A DNA stretch of 64,000 nt from Roseibium sp. (GTDB taxonomy: Bacteria; Pseudomonadota; Alphaproteobacteria; Rhizobiales; Stappiaceae), in contig JAEPNV010000013.1 in the NCBI GenBank assembly GCA_017643215.1, positions 62,001-126,000 on the forward strand. Direction: 5' to 3'. Shown piece by piece: positions 8,674-16,456 of the stretch. The notes beneath the pieces are model-generated. The model was given only the letters and a program-made list of their open reading frames with translations, was not told the origin of the DNA and did no database searches. Every line of letters begins with the position of its first letter. The stretch's first letter is position 1. The position numbers and the translations under genes are program-made.

Positions 8674-9714
8674 ATGGCCATGCCATTGGAAGACGAGTGG
8701 GCGCGCGCGGACGTGCTGCGCATTCTAAGAGACCGCTTCGGGCCGGAGACGATCGACTGGCAGGAAGTGGCCACAAAATACAACTTCTGCCTGTCGGTGA
8801 TAGACGATCCCCAGGGCGTCGTGTCCATCCCGGTCTGGTTCGGTGTATTCGAAGACATCGCTGAACGGCTCGGCGACGATGCCGTGTTTTTTGACATGTT
8901 CAACACCCTGGAAGTTGGTACCTTTTCCGTGTTCGACTATCTGTTCGTGCATGCGGCCACGCTGCGGGATGGCTGCCAGGCATGGGAACGGTTCATCCCT
9001 ATTCGCACGAACGCCTACCGTATGAGATTTGTGGAAGGCGCTGAGCAATCCTATCTGGACTGGCCGGTATTGGAGGGGCGCGGCGTCTGGCGTCAGAATG
9101 TGTTCGCACGAACCGCTTGGGCCGCGCGCCAGTTTGAGCTGGCTCTGGATGTTGACGTTGCGCCAATCCATATCGAGATCGCCGCGCCGCCTCCAAACCG
9201 CATGTCGCGCTTTCAAGAAAAATACGGTGACCGGCTGCGTTTCAACGGGCAATACAACCGCATCTCGTTCGCTTCCCACTTGTTGTCAGTGCCATTGCAA
9301 AAAAACGAGGACAACCTTTACTCCATTATCTTAAGGGCGGCGGTTTCCGAATTGTCCGTGTTCAAGAGTATGGACTCACCCATTTCCCAAGTTGCGAACC
9401 AGATCGCCGCAAGCCTGACCAGCGGCAAATCCACACTGCCCGAAATCGCGGCCAGGGTCGGGCTATCACAAGGCAGCCTGCAACGGCTCTTGGATCAAGA
9501 GGGAACCTCCTTCCGCAAACTCACCGACGATATCAGGCGGGCGGCGGCGGAACGATACCTTAAAAACACCGATCTACCGCTCAAGGAAGTGGCGTTCTTG
9601 CTCGGTTTTTCCGATCTCAGTACGTTTTCACGTGCCGTTAAAGGATGGTTTGGGATTTCACCGCGACGGGTGCGGGACTCTTTGCATGGCCAAGGGGACC
9701 TTGCAGCGATTTAG
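8674..9714 (+). CDS. AraC-family transcriptional regulator (first of a tandem pair)
   Basis: A 346-aa regulator with an N-terminal effector-type domain (about 20-215) and a C-terminal double helix-turn-helix (about 245-340). The AraC signature region is DIRRAAAERYLKNTDLPLKE followed by VAFLLGFSDLSTFSRAVKGW. It is closely related to the next gene: both share GTSFRxLTDDIRR, the LGFSxLSxFSRAVKGW helix and the IFDYV/VFDYL and RFISLRTN/RFIPIRTN segments. The frame opens upstream at 8560; ATG 8674 or 8680 fits the paralogue. The N-terminal domain looks like the family annotated as arabinose-binding-like (OruR-type regulators). It sits 161 bp after fadB; targets are unknown. Confidence 0.85.
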   Translation: MAMPLEDEWARADVLRILRDRFGPETIDWQEVATKYNFCLSVIDDPQGVVSIPVWFGVFEDIAERLGDDAVFFDMFNTLEVGTFSVFDYLFVHAATLRDGCQAWERFIPIRTNAYRMRFVEGAEQSYLDWPVLEGRGVWRQNVFARTAWAARQFELALDVDVAPIHIEIAAPPPNRMSRFQEKYGDRLRFNGQYNRISFASHLLSVPLQKNEDNLYSIILRAAVSELSVFKSMDSPISQVANQIAASLTSGKSTLPEIAARVGLSQGSLQRLLDQEGTSFRKLTDDIRRAAAERYLKNTDLPLKEVAFLLGFSDLSTFSRAVKGWFGISPRRVRDSLHGQGDLAAI

Positions 9715-9715
9715 A

Positions 9716-9739
9716 CCGGACTGTCGGACGCCAGTCCGG
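9716..9739 (+). terminator. Strong hairpin after the first AraC gene
   Basis: CCGGACTG (9716-9723), 8-nt loop, CAGTCCGG (9732-9739): a perfect 8-bp stem directly after the stop. There is no T-run, so it may be an mRNA 3'-end stabiliser or an inefficient terminator rather than a classical one. Confidence 0.4.
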
Positions 9740-9797
9740 AGTCGCGCCATAGGGCATTTACGACAAAAGCACCGGATTTGGGGGAGTTGAGGTGCAA

Positions 9798-10814
9798 ATG
9801 GCAGGACTTCAGGAATGGGCACAGGCGGAACAAGTTGCGTATCTCGTCCCCTTTGTGAGGGAAAAAGGATACCATTGGTGCGATATAGCTCGCCGATTTG
9901 GGCTGCCGCCGGAAGCTGAAAAGCTCAAGAACCGTAAAATCGACCTTAAGATGCTCCTCGGGGCCTTTGAGCATGTCGCAGAACTGGTTGGCGATGACGC
10001 CGTCGTATTTGATCTTTATTCCGAGCTTCCTCAGGGCGCGATTCCGATCTTCGATTATGTCGCCTTATGCGCGCCGACAGTCCGCATGGGCCTGCAGAAC
10101 TGGCAACGATTCATATCTTTGCGGACCAATTGTTATACCATGGAGTTCACTGAGGACGCGGACTACGGATATCTTACCTGGCAGATTCCTGACCGTTACG
10201 GACCCAGAACCCAGAACATGTTCGCAAAAATCGCCTGGGCCACGAGCCGGATTGAACAAATGGTCCAGGATCCGGCACCGGATCTGCGAATTCAATTGAC
10301 ATGCCCCGAGCCAACTTGCACGTCGGAGTTTCAAAAGCGGCTCGGCTCCCGTCTGAAGTTCAATCAATCCGTCGACCGGATCAGCATTCCAGCTCATTAT
10401 CTGGATTTGGCCCCGCCAAAGACCGAGGCCAATCTCTATGCCCTCGTAGAAGCGGCGGCGCTGTCCGAAATTCAAGCCAATGTATCGCGGACTGATCCGA
10501 TTCTACGGATCAAAACAGCCATCAACGAACACCTCAAAACCGGCACCTGCACGCTCGAACAAGTGGCGGAATCCGTAGGTAAGTCACAGCGCAGCCTGCA
10601 GCGCGTTCTGGAATTGCATGGCACGTCGTTTCGCCAACTCACCGATGATATTCGCCGGTCGATCGCCGCCCGATATCTTCAAGAGTCGGATCTCAGCTTG
10701 AAAGAAATCGCGTTTCTCCTCGGTTTCTCCAATCTGAGTTCGTTTTCCCGGGCCGTGAAGGGTTGGTACGGGACGTCGCCCAGTCAGATGAGGAAACGAA
10801 AACACGAGCATTGA
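9798..10814 (+). CDS. AraC-family transcriptional regulator (second of a tandem pair)
   Basis: A 338-aa paralogue of the preceding gene, with an N-terminal sensing domain (about 25-215) and a C-terminal AraC domain (about 240-335). The DNA-reading segments are SLQRVLELHGTSFRQLTDD and LGFSNLSSFSRAVKGWYGTS. GTG 9792 is also in frame, but it overlaps the ribosome-binding site (TTGAGG 9787-9792), so ATG 9798 is preferred. The recognition helices of the two paralogues are nearly identical while the N-termini differ more. This suggests overlapping DNA targets but different signals. Only 83 bp separate the genes. Confidence 0.85.
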   Translation: MAGLQEWAQAEQVAYLVPFVREKGYHWCDIARRFGLPPEAEKLKNRKIDLKMLLGAFEHVAELVGDDAVVFDLYSELPQGAIPIFDYVALCAPTVRMGLQNWQRFISLRTNCYTMEFTEDADYGYLTWQIPDRYGPRTQNMFAKIAWATSRIEQMVQDPAPDLRIQLTCPEPTCTSEFQKRLGSRLKFNQSVDRISIPAHYLDLAPPKTEANLYALVEAAALSEIQANVSRTDPILRIKTAINEHLKTGTCTLEQVAESVGKSQRSLQRVLELHGTSFRQLTDDIRRSIAARYLQESDLSLKEIAFLLGFSNLSSFSRAVKGWYGTSPSQMRKRKHEH

Positions 10815-11417
10815 TGCCCAACAATAGGCTTCAAACGCCGGTCAGAGCATCCGGGCCACTGCTTTAGAAGCTTGGTTCATCGGATGTTGGTCAAGTCGGA
10901 AAGACAGACAAAAAAATACGGGCGCAGTTGAAACCGCGGCCCGTGGGTAGTGTCGCCGGCCAGCCGGCAACGGGGTGCCGGGATCGGGTTTTGGCCGCCG
11001 TCTGCAGTTTCGTCCAAACGCGATGTTCTTATACTCGCCGTTGTTCATTTACCACACAAACCCGCAGCCGATGGGGCCTAACGCTAAGTTGCGCAGCGTC
11101 CGCCCCTACGAGGCGGATGTTTGGACGTGAAGACAGATTTCAAAAGCGTGGTGGGAAAACTTCGGAAACCGTCCTTCAATAGTTTCGAAATTAGTGATTT
11201 TTCGGACCTTGTATTTGGCATGAAACCCATCTTTTTTGCCGATCTACGCCAATTTTGAAGTCGGGCTGCGAACGGACAGTTTGGCTGGATGTGCCCACAT
11301 TGGGCGTTTTACCGGTCGGGCGACCCGTCATCGTGGAGATCGTTGCGCCGGCGCCGACAAGTGACTAACTAAAACGGATACCGTCCGCGCAATCCGGACG
11401 TTTCTTGAGGTACAGCC
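10815..11417. other. 603-bp intergenic region, no gene recognised
   Basis: No convincing ORF, tRNA or classical terminator was found. Small dyads exist, for example CGTCCGCC...GGCGG...GGACG around 11097-11128. The part from about 11150 to 11350 is more AT-rich than its surroundings. The promoter of the DUF6460 gene must lie near its right end. Confidence 0.5.
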
Positions 11418-11696
11418 ATGCCAGCACCCAGTTTGTCGCGATTGATGGGCGGTTCGCCAGGACAGGTGGTTCTGCGCCTTGTGTTTCTGTCGTTTGTCGT
11501 AGGTGTCATCCTGTCGGCACTGGACCTCAATCCGCTGGACCTTATCGATCTTGCACGAACGTTCGTTGTCCGGTTGTGGAACATGGGCTTTGACGCGCTT
11601 GGCTCAATCGGCCGGTATTTCTTGCTCGGAGCGGCTGTCGTTCTGCCGATTTGGCTTGTGTTGCGCTTCATCCAGTTTGCCCGGCAGCGCGGCTGA
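11418..11696 (+). CDS. Small inner-membrane protein, DUF6460-like
   Basis: A 92-aa protein with two hydrophobic segments, about residues 17-38 (VVLRLVFLSFVVGVILSAL) and 65-85 (YFLLGAAVVLPIWLVLRFI), joined by the conserved-looking linker LDLIDLARTFVVRLWNMGF. This pattern fits the small DUF6460 family of Rhizobiales inner-membrane proteins; function unknown. TTGAGG lies 7 bp before the ATG. Its last 93 bp overlap the 3' end of the convergent deacetylase gene, so either this gene or the deacetylase tail is under unusual constraint. Confidence 0.7.
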   Translation: MPAPSLSRLMGGSPGQVVLRLVFLSFVVGVILSALDLNPLDLIDLARTFVVRLWNMGFDALGSIGRYFLLGAAVVLPIWLVLRFIQFARQRG

Positions 11697-12629
11697 TCCA
11701 GCGCCGGTCGATTTCGCCATACCCTTCGATGCGACCTTGCGCGCCGCCCGATGGAGGGTCAGGTGCCGGTCCGCAAGTTCATCGATGTCCTCGCCATAGC
11801 CACCGCCCAGCACGCCGGCCACGGGGATGCCCCGCTCGGCGAGGCTGCCGAATACATATTCATCGCGGAGCCTGAGGCCGCTCCGGGAAAGGGCCAGGCG
11901 GCCAAGCCGGTCGCCCACAAATGGATCCACGCCGGCATTGTAGAAGACAATATCGGGTCTCGCTGCTTCGACCGCGCGCGGCAACAAGTCGGCAAGCTGG
12001 GTGAGATAGTCATCATCGCCAAGTCCGTCCGGTAATCCGACGTCCAGGTCGGATGGCACTTTCCTGACCGGATAATTCTTTGCCGCGTGCATGGACAGGG
12101 TGAACACACTTGGATCCTGTCGGAAGATATCCGCCGTTCCATCTCCCTGATGGACGTCAAGATCCACAACAAGCGCCCTGTTGATCGCTCCGTCGGCCTG
12201 CAGCACCCGAATGGCGACAGCGACATCGTTGAAGACACAAAATCCCGCACCATGAACGTGCCGGGCGTGATGACTGCCGCCGGCCGTGTTGCAGGCGATG
12301 CCGTACTCCAGAGCGAGCGACCCTGTTAAAACCGTGCCGCCGGTCGCGCACCGCGCCCGCAAGGCGATGTCCGGCCTGATATCAAATCCGATCTCCCGGG
12401 CGATTGGCCGTGGCACATCCGCCGAGAAGACCTGATCCACATACGTCGCTGCGTGGGCGAGCGCGACCCACTCAAACTGGGCCGGACGCGGCCGATAAAA
12501 CTCTTTGCCATCAAGCAAATCTTCACGTTTGATCCGGTCCGCGACCGACCGGAATTTATCCATTGGAAACCGGTGGTTGGCCGGCAGGCTCGCGCAGTAG
12601 GCGGGGTGATGAACGAACGGCACGGACAT
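11604..12629 (-). CDS. Histone deacetylase-superfamily protein (AcuC/HDAC-like amidohydrolase)
   Basis: A 341-aa zinc amidohydrolase of the arginase/deacetylase fold, expected to remove acyl groups from lysine or polyamine amines. Motifs in order: HHPAYCASLPANHRFPM near the N-terminus; GGSHHARHVHGAGFCVFND, the tandem His pair and Gly-rich loop; LVVDLDVHQGDGTADIF, the zinc-binding D-x-H; NAGVDPFVGDRLGRL, with the second zinc Asp; GGGYGED near the end. The start MSVPFVHHP is set by homology, since the open frame continues antisense to the MATE gene. The last 35 or so residues (after HRAARK) are low-complexity, polar and antisense to the DUF6460 gene. They probably arose by loss of an earlier stop. 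Confidence 0.85.
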   Translation of the reverse strand: MSVPFVHHPAYCASLPANHRFPMDKFRSVADRIKREDLLDGKEFYRPRPAQFEWVALAHAATYVDQVFSADVPRPIAREIGFDIRPDIALRARCATGGTVLTGSLALEYGIACNTAGGSHHARHVHGAGFCVFNDVAVAIRVLQADGAINRALVVDLDVHQGDGTADIFRQDPSVFTLSMHAAKNYPVRKVPSDLDVGLPDGLGDDDYLTQLADLLPRAVEAARPDIVFYNAGVDPFVGDRLGRLALSRSGLRLRDEYVFGSLAERGIPVAGVLGGGYGEDIDELADRHLTLHRAARKVASKGMAKSTGAGSAALPGKLDEAQHKPNRQNDSRSEQEIPAD

Positions 12630-12746
12630 ATCGACCGTTATAGCGACAATCGATTTGAGGAAAAGGGCGCATAGCCGGTCTTCGGAATTGGCGGCTTGAC
12701 CGGAGGGTCCTGCCGGGCCATGTGGGTGCTTTAGCCGATATCGCCC

Positions 12747-14102
12747 ATGACAACTCCACCTCCCGCCACCCCGACCGCCGTTCCCAAGGCGTTTTCCGTG
12801 ACCCATCGCGGAGTGCTCGCCATTGCTGTGCCGATGACGCTCGCCTACTTGTCGACCCCGCTTCTTGGCGTCGTCGACACTGCTGTCATTGGACGGCTCG
12901 GAGATGCGGCGCTGGTCGGCGGGATCGCTCTCGGTGGGGTGATTTTCGACGTTGTTTTCACAACCTTTAACTTCCTTCGTTCCGGGACCACCGGACTGAC
13001 CGCGCAGGCGCTTGGTGCGCACAACCAAAGCGAAATGCGCGCCACACTCCTGCGGGCACTCATTATTGCCGTTGGCGCGGGAGTTGCCGTGATCGCGCTC
13101 CAGCAACCGCTCAAATCTGCTGGGCTTTATTTTCTGGGCGGCAGCACAGCGGTCCAAGATGCAACGGCCCTGTATTTCGACGTGCGCGTCTACAGCGCGC
13201 CGTTTCTTCTCGCCAACTATGTGATTCTCGGCTGGTTTATCGGACTTGGACGCGCCGGCACCGGCTTGGCCCTCCAGTTTTTGCTCAACGGGCTCAATAT
13301 CCTTCTCAGCATCTGGTTTGTCGTGGGCCTGGGCTGGGGGGTCGCCGGCGTGGCCGGCGCCACTGTGATCAGTGAGGCGGTCACTATCATCGCCGGCGGA
13401 ATACTGGTGCTCCGCACCGCACGCGGGGGCGGATGGCCCGCAACCGCCCAGGTTTTCGAAAAGCGGCTGCTGCTGCGCATGCTCGCGCTGAACCGCGATA
13501 TCATGATCCGCTCGTTCACGCTCTTGTTCGCCTTTGCGTTTTTCGCCGCACGTTCCGCCGACCAGGGCGATGTCATTCTGGCAGCCAACGCGATCCTGGA
13601 AAAGCTCGTGATCTTGGCCGCTTACTTTCTGGACGGCCTCGCGACCGCCGCCGAACAACTCGCCGGGCGCGCCGTCGGGGCGCGGCACCGGCCCGCATTC
13701 GATCGGGCCGTGCGGCTGACCGCTCTTTGGAGTTTTGCGGTTGCCGCGGTCTTGTCCCTCGTCCTGGTCAGCCTCGGCGGCGTTTTGCTCGACCTGATGA
13801 CCGTTTCCGAGGATGTGCGCCTTGTCGGCCGGGACTATCTTTTCTGGGCAGCGGCCGCGCCCCTGTTCGGCGTCCTTGCCTATCAGATGGACGGCGTATT
13901 CATCGGGGCGACGTGGTCAAAAGACATGCGCAACATGATGCTGCTGTCTTTGGCCGTCTTTCTGGCGGCCTACTACGCGCTGTTTCCAAGCATGGGAAAC
14001 CACGGCCTTTGGTTCGCGCTTGTGCTCTTCTTGGGAATTCGGGGGATTAGCCTTGCCCTCATCTGTCCCAAGCGCGCCGCGGTTACGTTTCAATCGGCGT
14101 GA
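12747..14102 (+). CDS. MATE-family efflux transporter (DinF-like)
   Basis: A 451-aa inner-membrane protein with about 12 hydrophobic segments, expected to extrude drugs or metabolites using a Na+ or H+ gradient. Typical MATE segments are AIAVPMTLAYLSTPLLGVVD at about residues 33-52, GLTAQALGA near residue 90 and its pseudo-repeat ILEKLVILAAYFLDGLATA. The second helical bundle starts at about residue 235 after VLRTARGGGWP. The sequence is nearer the DinF branch than NorM. It is divergent from the deacetylase gene (117-bp gap). Substrate unknown. Confidence 0.9.
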   Translation: MTTPPPATPTAVPKAFSVTHRGVLAIAVPMTLAYLSTPLLGVVDTAVIGRLGDAALVGGIALGGVIFDVVFTTFNFLRSGTTGLTAQALGAHNQSEMRATLLRALIIAVGAGVAVIALQQPLKSAGLYFLGGSTAVQDATALYFDVRVYSAPFLLANYVILGWFIGLGRAGTGLALQFLLNGLNILLSIWFVVGLGWGVAGVAGATVISEAVTIIAGGILVLRTARGGGWPATAQVFEKRLLLRMLALNRDIMIRSFTLLFAFAFFAARSADQGDVILAANAILEKLVILAAYFLDGLATAAEQLAGRAVGARHRPAFDRAVRLTALWSFAVAAVLSLVLVSLGGVLLDLMTVSEDVRLVGRDYLFWAAAAPLFGVLAYQMDGVFIGATWSKDMRNMMLLSLAVFLAAYYALFPSMGNHGLWFALVLFLGIRGISLALICPKRAAVTFQSA

Positions 14103-14138
14103 CCCCTGGCGTTGGAGCATATTGGGCATGCCAGGGTC
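14101..14138. terminator. Hairpin between convergent MATE and pyrD genes
   Basis: GACCCCTGGC and GCCAGGGTC pair with one bulged base across the 34-bp gap between the two stops. There is no T-run on either side. It may act as a weak bidirectional terminator. Confidence 0.3.
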
Positions 14139-15231
14139 AGGGTGATGCGTCCGCCCAAGCATCGACATTGGCATCGCGAGCCTCGCGCAAAGAGCCCATG
14201 CCTTCCTGATCGAGTTTTTTGGAAAGCCCGGACAAGATATCGCCGACAAGCCGCGGACCCTTGAAGACCAGCGCCGAATAGAGCTGGAGAAGGTCAGCGC
14301 CCGCGGTGATTTTGGTCCATGCCGCCTCCGGCCCGTCAATGCCCCCAACGCCGACAATCGGGAGATCGGGTCCAAGCAACCGCCGCGCCTTGGCAAGAAC
14401 AATTGTCGAGAGGCGAAACAACGGCCGGCCTGAGAGGCCGCCCGCTTCACCGATCAGCGGGCCGGGCGACAGGCGGTGACGCGAAACCGTCGTGTTGGAC
14501 ACAATCAGCCCATCAACCTTGTGCGCGATCACCTCCGCACAGATGTCCGCAAGACCGTCATCGTCAACGTCCGGCGCTATCTTGAGCAGAACAGGAACCT
14601 TTCTACCGATACGTTCAGCCACAGCGTCACGTGCCGCCATAACACCGGCCAGCAACTCCGCAAGCGCCGTGCGCGCTTGAAGGTCCCGCAGACCCGGCGT
14701 GTTCGGCGAAGACACATTGACGGTGAAATACGAGGCGAAGCCTGCGAATGCCTCCACCCCTTTGACATAGTCCTCAACCCGATCACGGGTGTCCTTGTTG
14801 GCGCCGACGTTGATTCCGATCACGCCTTGTTTTTGTCGACGCGCCTCAAGCCGCCGCAGCAGCGCCGCATGGCCCGAGTTGTTAAATCCGAATCTGTTGA
14901 TGACACCGCCATCGGGCGCGAGGCGAAACACACGCGGCCGGGGATTGCCGGGCTGCGGCTGGGGCGTGACCGAACCGACTTCGGCAAACCCGAATCCGAG
15001 CCGCAGGATCTGGTCCGGGACCTCCCCATCCTTGTCGAAACCCGCCGCCATCCCAAGCGGATTGGGAAAGGTTAGATCCCACAAGACCGACTCAAGGCGC
15101 GGATCCTGGGTAATGGTGCGGTTTTTTACGAGGCCACTCTTCAAAAGCTTGATTGTCACGGTATGAGCCGTTTCGGCGTCCAACCGTTGAAGCGCGAACA
15201 GCACAATCCGGTCAAGCGAGGGGGGATTCAT
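14137..15231 (-). CDS. pyrD: Dihydroorotate dehydrogenase (quinone), class 2
   Basis: A 364-aa FMN enzyme that oxidises dihydroorotate to orotate in pyrimidine synthesis and passes electrons to quinone at the inner membrane. The class 2 N-terminal helix pair is present (about 1-40), followed by FPNPLGMAAGFDKDGE (FMN site), NRFGFNNSGH, IGINVGANKDT, VNVSSPNTPGLRDLQ with the class 2 catalytic Ser, LKIAPDVDDDG, VSNTTVSR and VGVGGIDG. Length is normal. It overlaps the upstream DUF952 gene by four bases (ATGA), so the two are translationally coupled. Confidence 0.95.
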   Translation of the reverse strand: MNPPSLDRIVLFALQRLDAETAHTVTIKLLKSGLVKNRTITQDPRLESVLWDLTFPNPLGMAAGFDKDGEVPDQILRLGFGFAEVGSVTPQPQPGNPRPRVFRLAPDGGVINRFGFNNSGHAALLRRLEARRQKQGVIGINVGANKDTRDRVEDYVKGVEAFAGFASYFTVNVSSPNTPGLRDLQARTALAELLAGVMAARDAVAERIGRKVPVLLKIAPDVDDDGLADICAEVIAHKVDGLIVSNTTVSRHRLSPGPLIGEAGGLSGRPLFRLSTIVLAKARRLLGPDLPIVGVGGIDGPEAAWTKITAGADLLQLYSALVFKGPRLVGDILSGLSKKLDQEGMGSLREARDANVDAWADASP

Positions 15232-15572
15232 TGCGAAAGGTCCGGGAAAACATGGGCGCCGGTGTCATCAAGAGGCAGTTCCCGCACCCAAAGAGCTTCA
15301 GACACGGACAGGCTTCGATAAAGATGGGGGAACAAATCGCCGCCGCGCGACGGTTCCCATTTCAACTCCGTGCCCAGGTCATCCGCGTCAAATGCGACAA
15401 GTACAAGATCGCTTTGACCCGAGAAGTGTTTTGCGGCGGTTTCGGCAACCTGGCCGGCGGTCGAGAAATGGATAAAACCGTCCGCCATGTCGACCGGCGC
15501 CCCAGAAAACACTCCGGTTTCCAAGGCTTCCACCCAAAGAGGACGCGGCAAAATCTTGAAAACTCGAGGCAT
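15228..15572 (-). CDS. DUF952-domain protein
   Basis: A 114-aa cytosolic protein of the DUF952 family, an ART-like fold without a known reaction. Recognisable parts are FKILPRPLWVEALETGVFSG at residues 5-24, DGFIHFSTAGQVAETAAKHF, and LVLVAFDADDLG followed by LKWEPSRGGDLFPHLY. It overlaps pyrD by ATGA, an arrangement common in Rhizobiales; why it accompanies pyrD is not known. Confidence 0.88.
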   Translation of the reverse strand: MPRVFKILPRPLWVEALETGVFSGAPVDMADGFIHFSTAGQVAETAAKHFSGQSDLVLVAFDADDLGTELKWEPSRGGDLFPHLYRSLSVSEALWVRELPLDDTGAHVFPDLSQ

Positions 15573-15703
15573 CCGAGGATCCTAAACGTTCTTGCTCAAA
15601 GGCCGGTTATACTGGTCAACCAACACGACGGCGCGGACCCTACAGGCCCACTTGGCATGAAACAACATCGCAAAATGTTTGACCGCCGGGCTCGTTCCCC
15701 CTT

Positions 15704-15750
15704 CAGGAATATTTACCGGGTAAATTCTTGACATGAGGGAAATATTCCTG
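15704..15750. promoter_or_regulatory. Nested palindromes in the S24 regulator promoter
   Basis: Two dyads lie 27-73 bp before the regulator ATG. The outer arms CAGGAATATTT (15704-15714) and AAATATTCCTG (15740-15750) are perfect 11-bp inverted repeats. Inside, ATTTACCGGGTAAAT (15711-15725) is a 15-bp palindrome. TTGACA at 15728-15733 lies between them and may be the -35 box. Autorepression by the downstream HTH protein is inferred. Confidence 0.6.
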
Positions 15751-15776
15751 CCGACTCTTTCATTCGGAGGCGAGCC

Positions 15777-16433
15777 ATGCTGTCACACGAACAAATCTGG
15801 GCGGCGATCGACGCACTTGCGGCGCGGCACGGGCTATCGGCTTCGGGTTTGGCACGCCGGGCGGGATTGGATCCTACGACGTTTAATCCCTCAAAACGTG
15901 TAGCTGGCGACGGACGCCCGCGCTGGCCGTCAACCGAGTCGCTTGCAAAGATTCTGGAGGCAACCGGGGAATCACTCCACATCTTCGTCGCAGCGATGCA
16001 GCAGGCCCCTGCGACAGATACACCTGATTTTACGGTTGGAAGCGACGTTCCTCTTGTTCCTCTCGCGGGTATCAGGGACGTGCCTACGACCGGCGCATTC
16101 GATGCACGTGGACAGCCGACGGGCCGAATTTGGGACCGGATCGCGTTTCCCGATCCGCAGGCCAAGGGCCTTTTTGCACTCGAGATTTCCGGACAGGAGC
16201 TCACGCCGTTTTACCGGGACGGCGATGTGGTTATCGTTGCGCCTACGTCGGCCATTCGGCGCGGAGACCGGGTCGTGGTCAAGCCGCAAACCGGTCCCTT
16301 GTTGCTTTATCTTCTCCACCGGCAAACATCGAACACGATGGAATTTCGGTCGATGACCGAGCCGGAAACACGCTATTCTATGGACCGATCGGAAATCGAG
16401 TGGGTCGCACGGATCATCTGGGCGAGCCAGTGA
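15777..16433 (+). CDS. HTH transcriptional regulator with S24 (LexA-like) C-terminal domain, apparently non-cleavable
   Basis: A 218-aa repressor-like protein. Residues about 5-75 form an XRE-type helix-turn-helix (HGLSASGLARRAGLDPTTFN). Residues about 115-210 form a LexA/CI-like S24 domain (LFALEISGQELTPFYRDGDV then GDRVVVKPQTG). The catalytic Ser expected in the G-D-S-M context is replaced (SGQEL), and the Lys of the V-x-V-K strand is not where expected (LLLYLLHRQ). Self-cleavage is therefore unlikely. GGAGG at 15766-15770 supports the start. The dyads just upstream suggest autoregulation. This conserved Rhizobiales protein is often labelled a phage repressor, but no prophage genes are near. 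Confidence 0.85.
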   Translation: MLSHEQIWAAIDALAARHGLSASGLARRAGLDPTTFNPSKRVAGDGRPRWPSTESLAKILEATGESLHIFVAAMQQAPATDTPDFTVGSDVPLVPLAGIRDVPTTGAFDARGQPTGRIWDRIAFPDPQAKGLFALEISGQELTPFYRDGDVVIVAPTSAIRRGDRVVVKPQTGPLLLYLLHRQTSNTMEFRSMTEPETRYSMDRSEIEWVARIIWASQ

Positions 16434-16456
16434 CACAGACATGTCCGGGTTGATGA

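Noticed and set aside
12630-13688. N-terminal extension of the deacetylase frame
   Set aside because: It is antisense to the MATE transporter and unrelated to the deacetylase family; the real start is ATG 12629.
15777-16433. Prophage repressor
   Set aside because: No integrase, structural or lysis genes lie nearby, the neighbours are housekeeping genes and the protein lacks cleavage residues.
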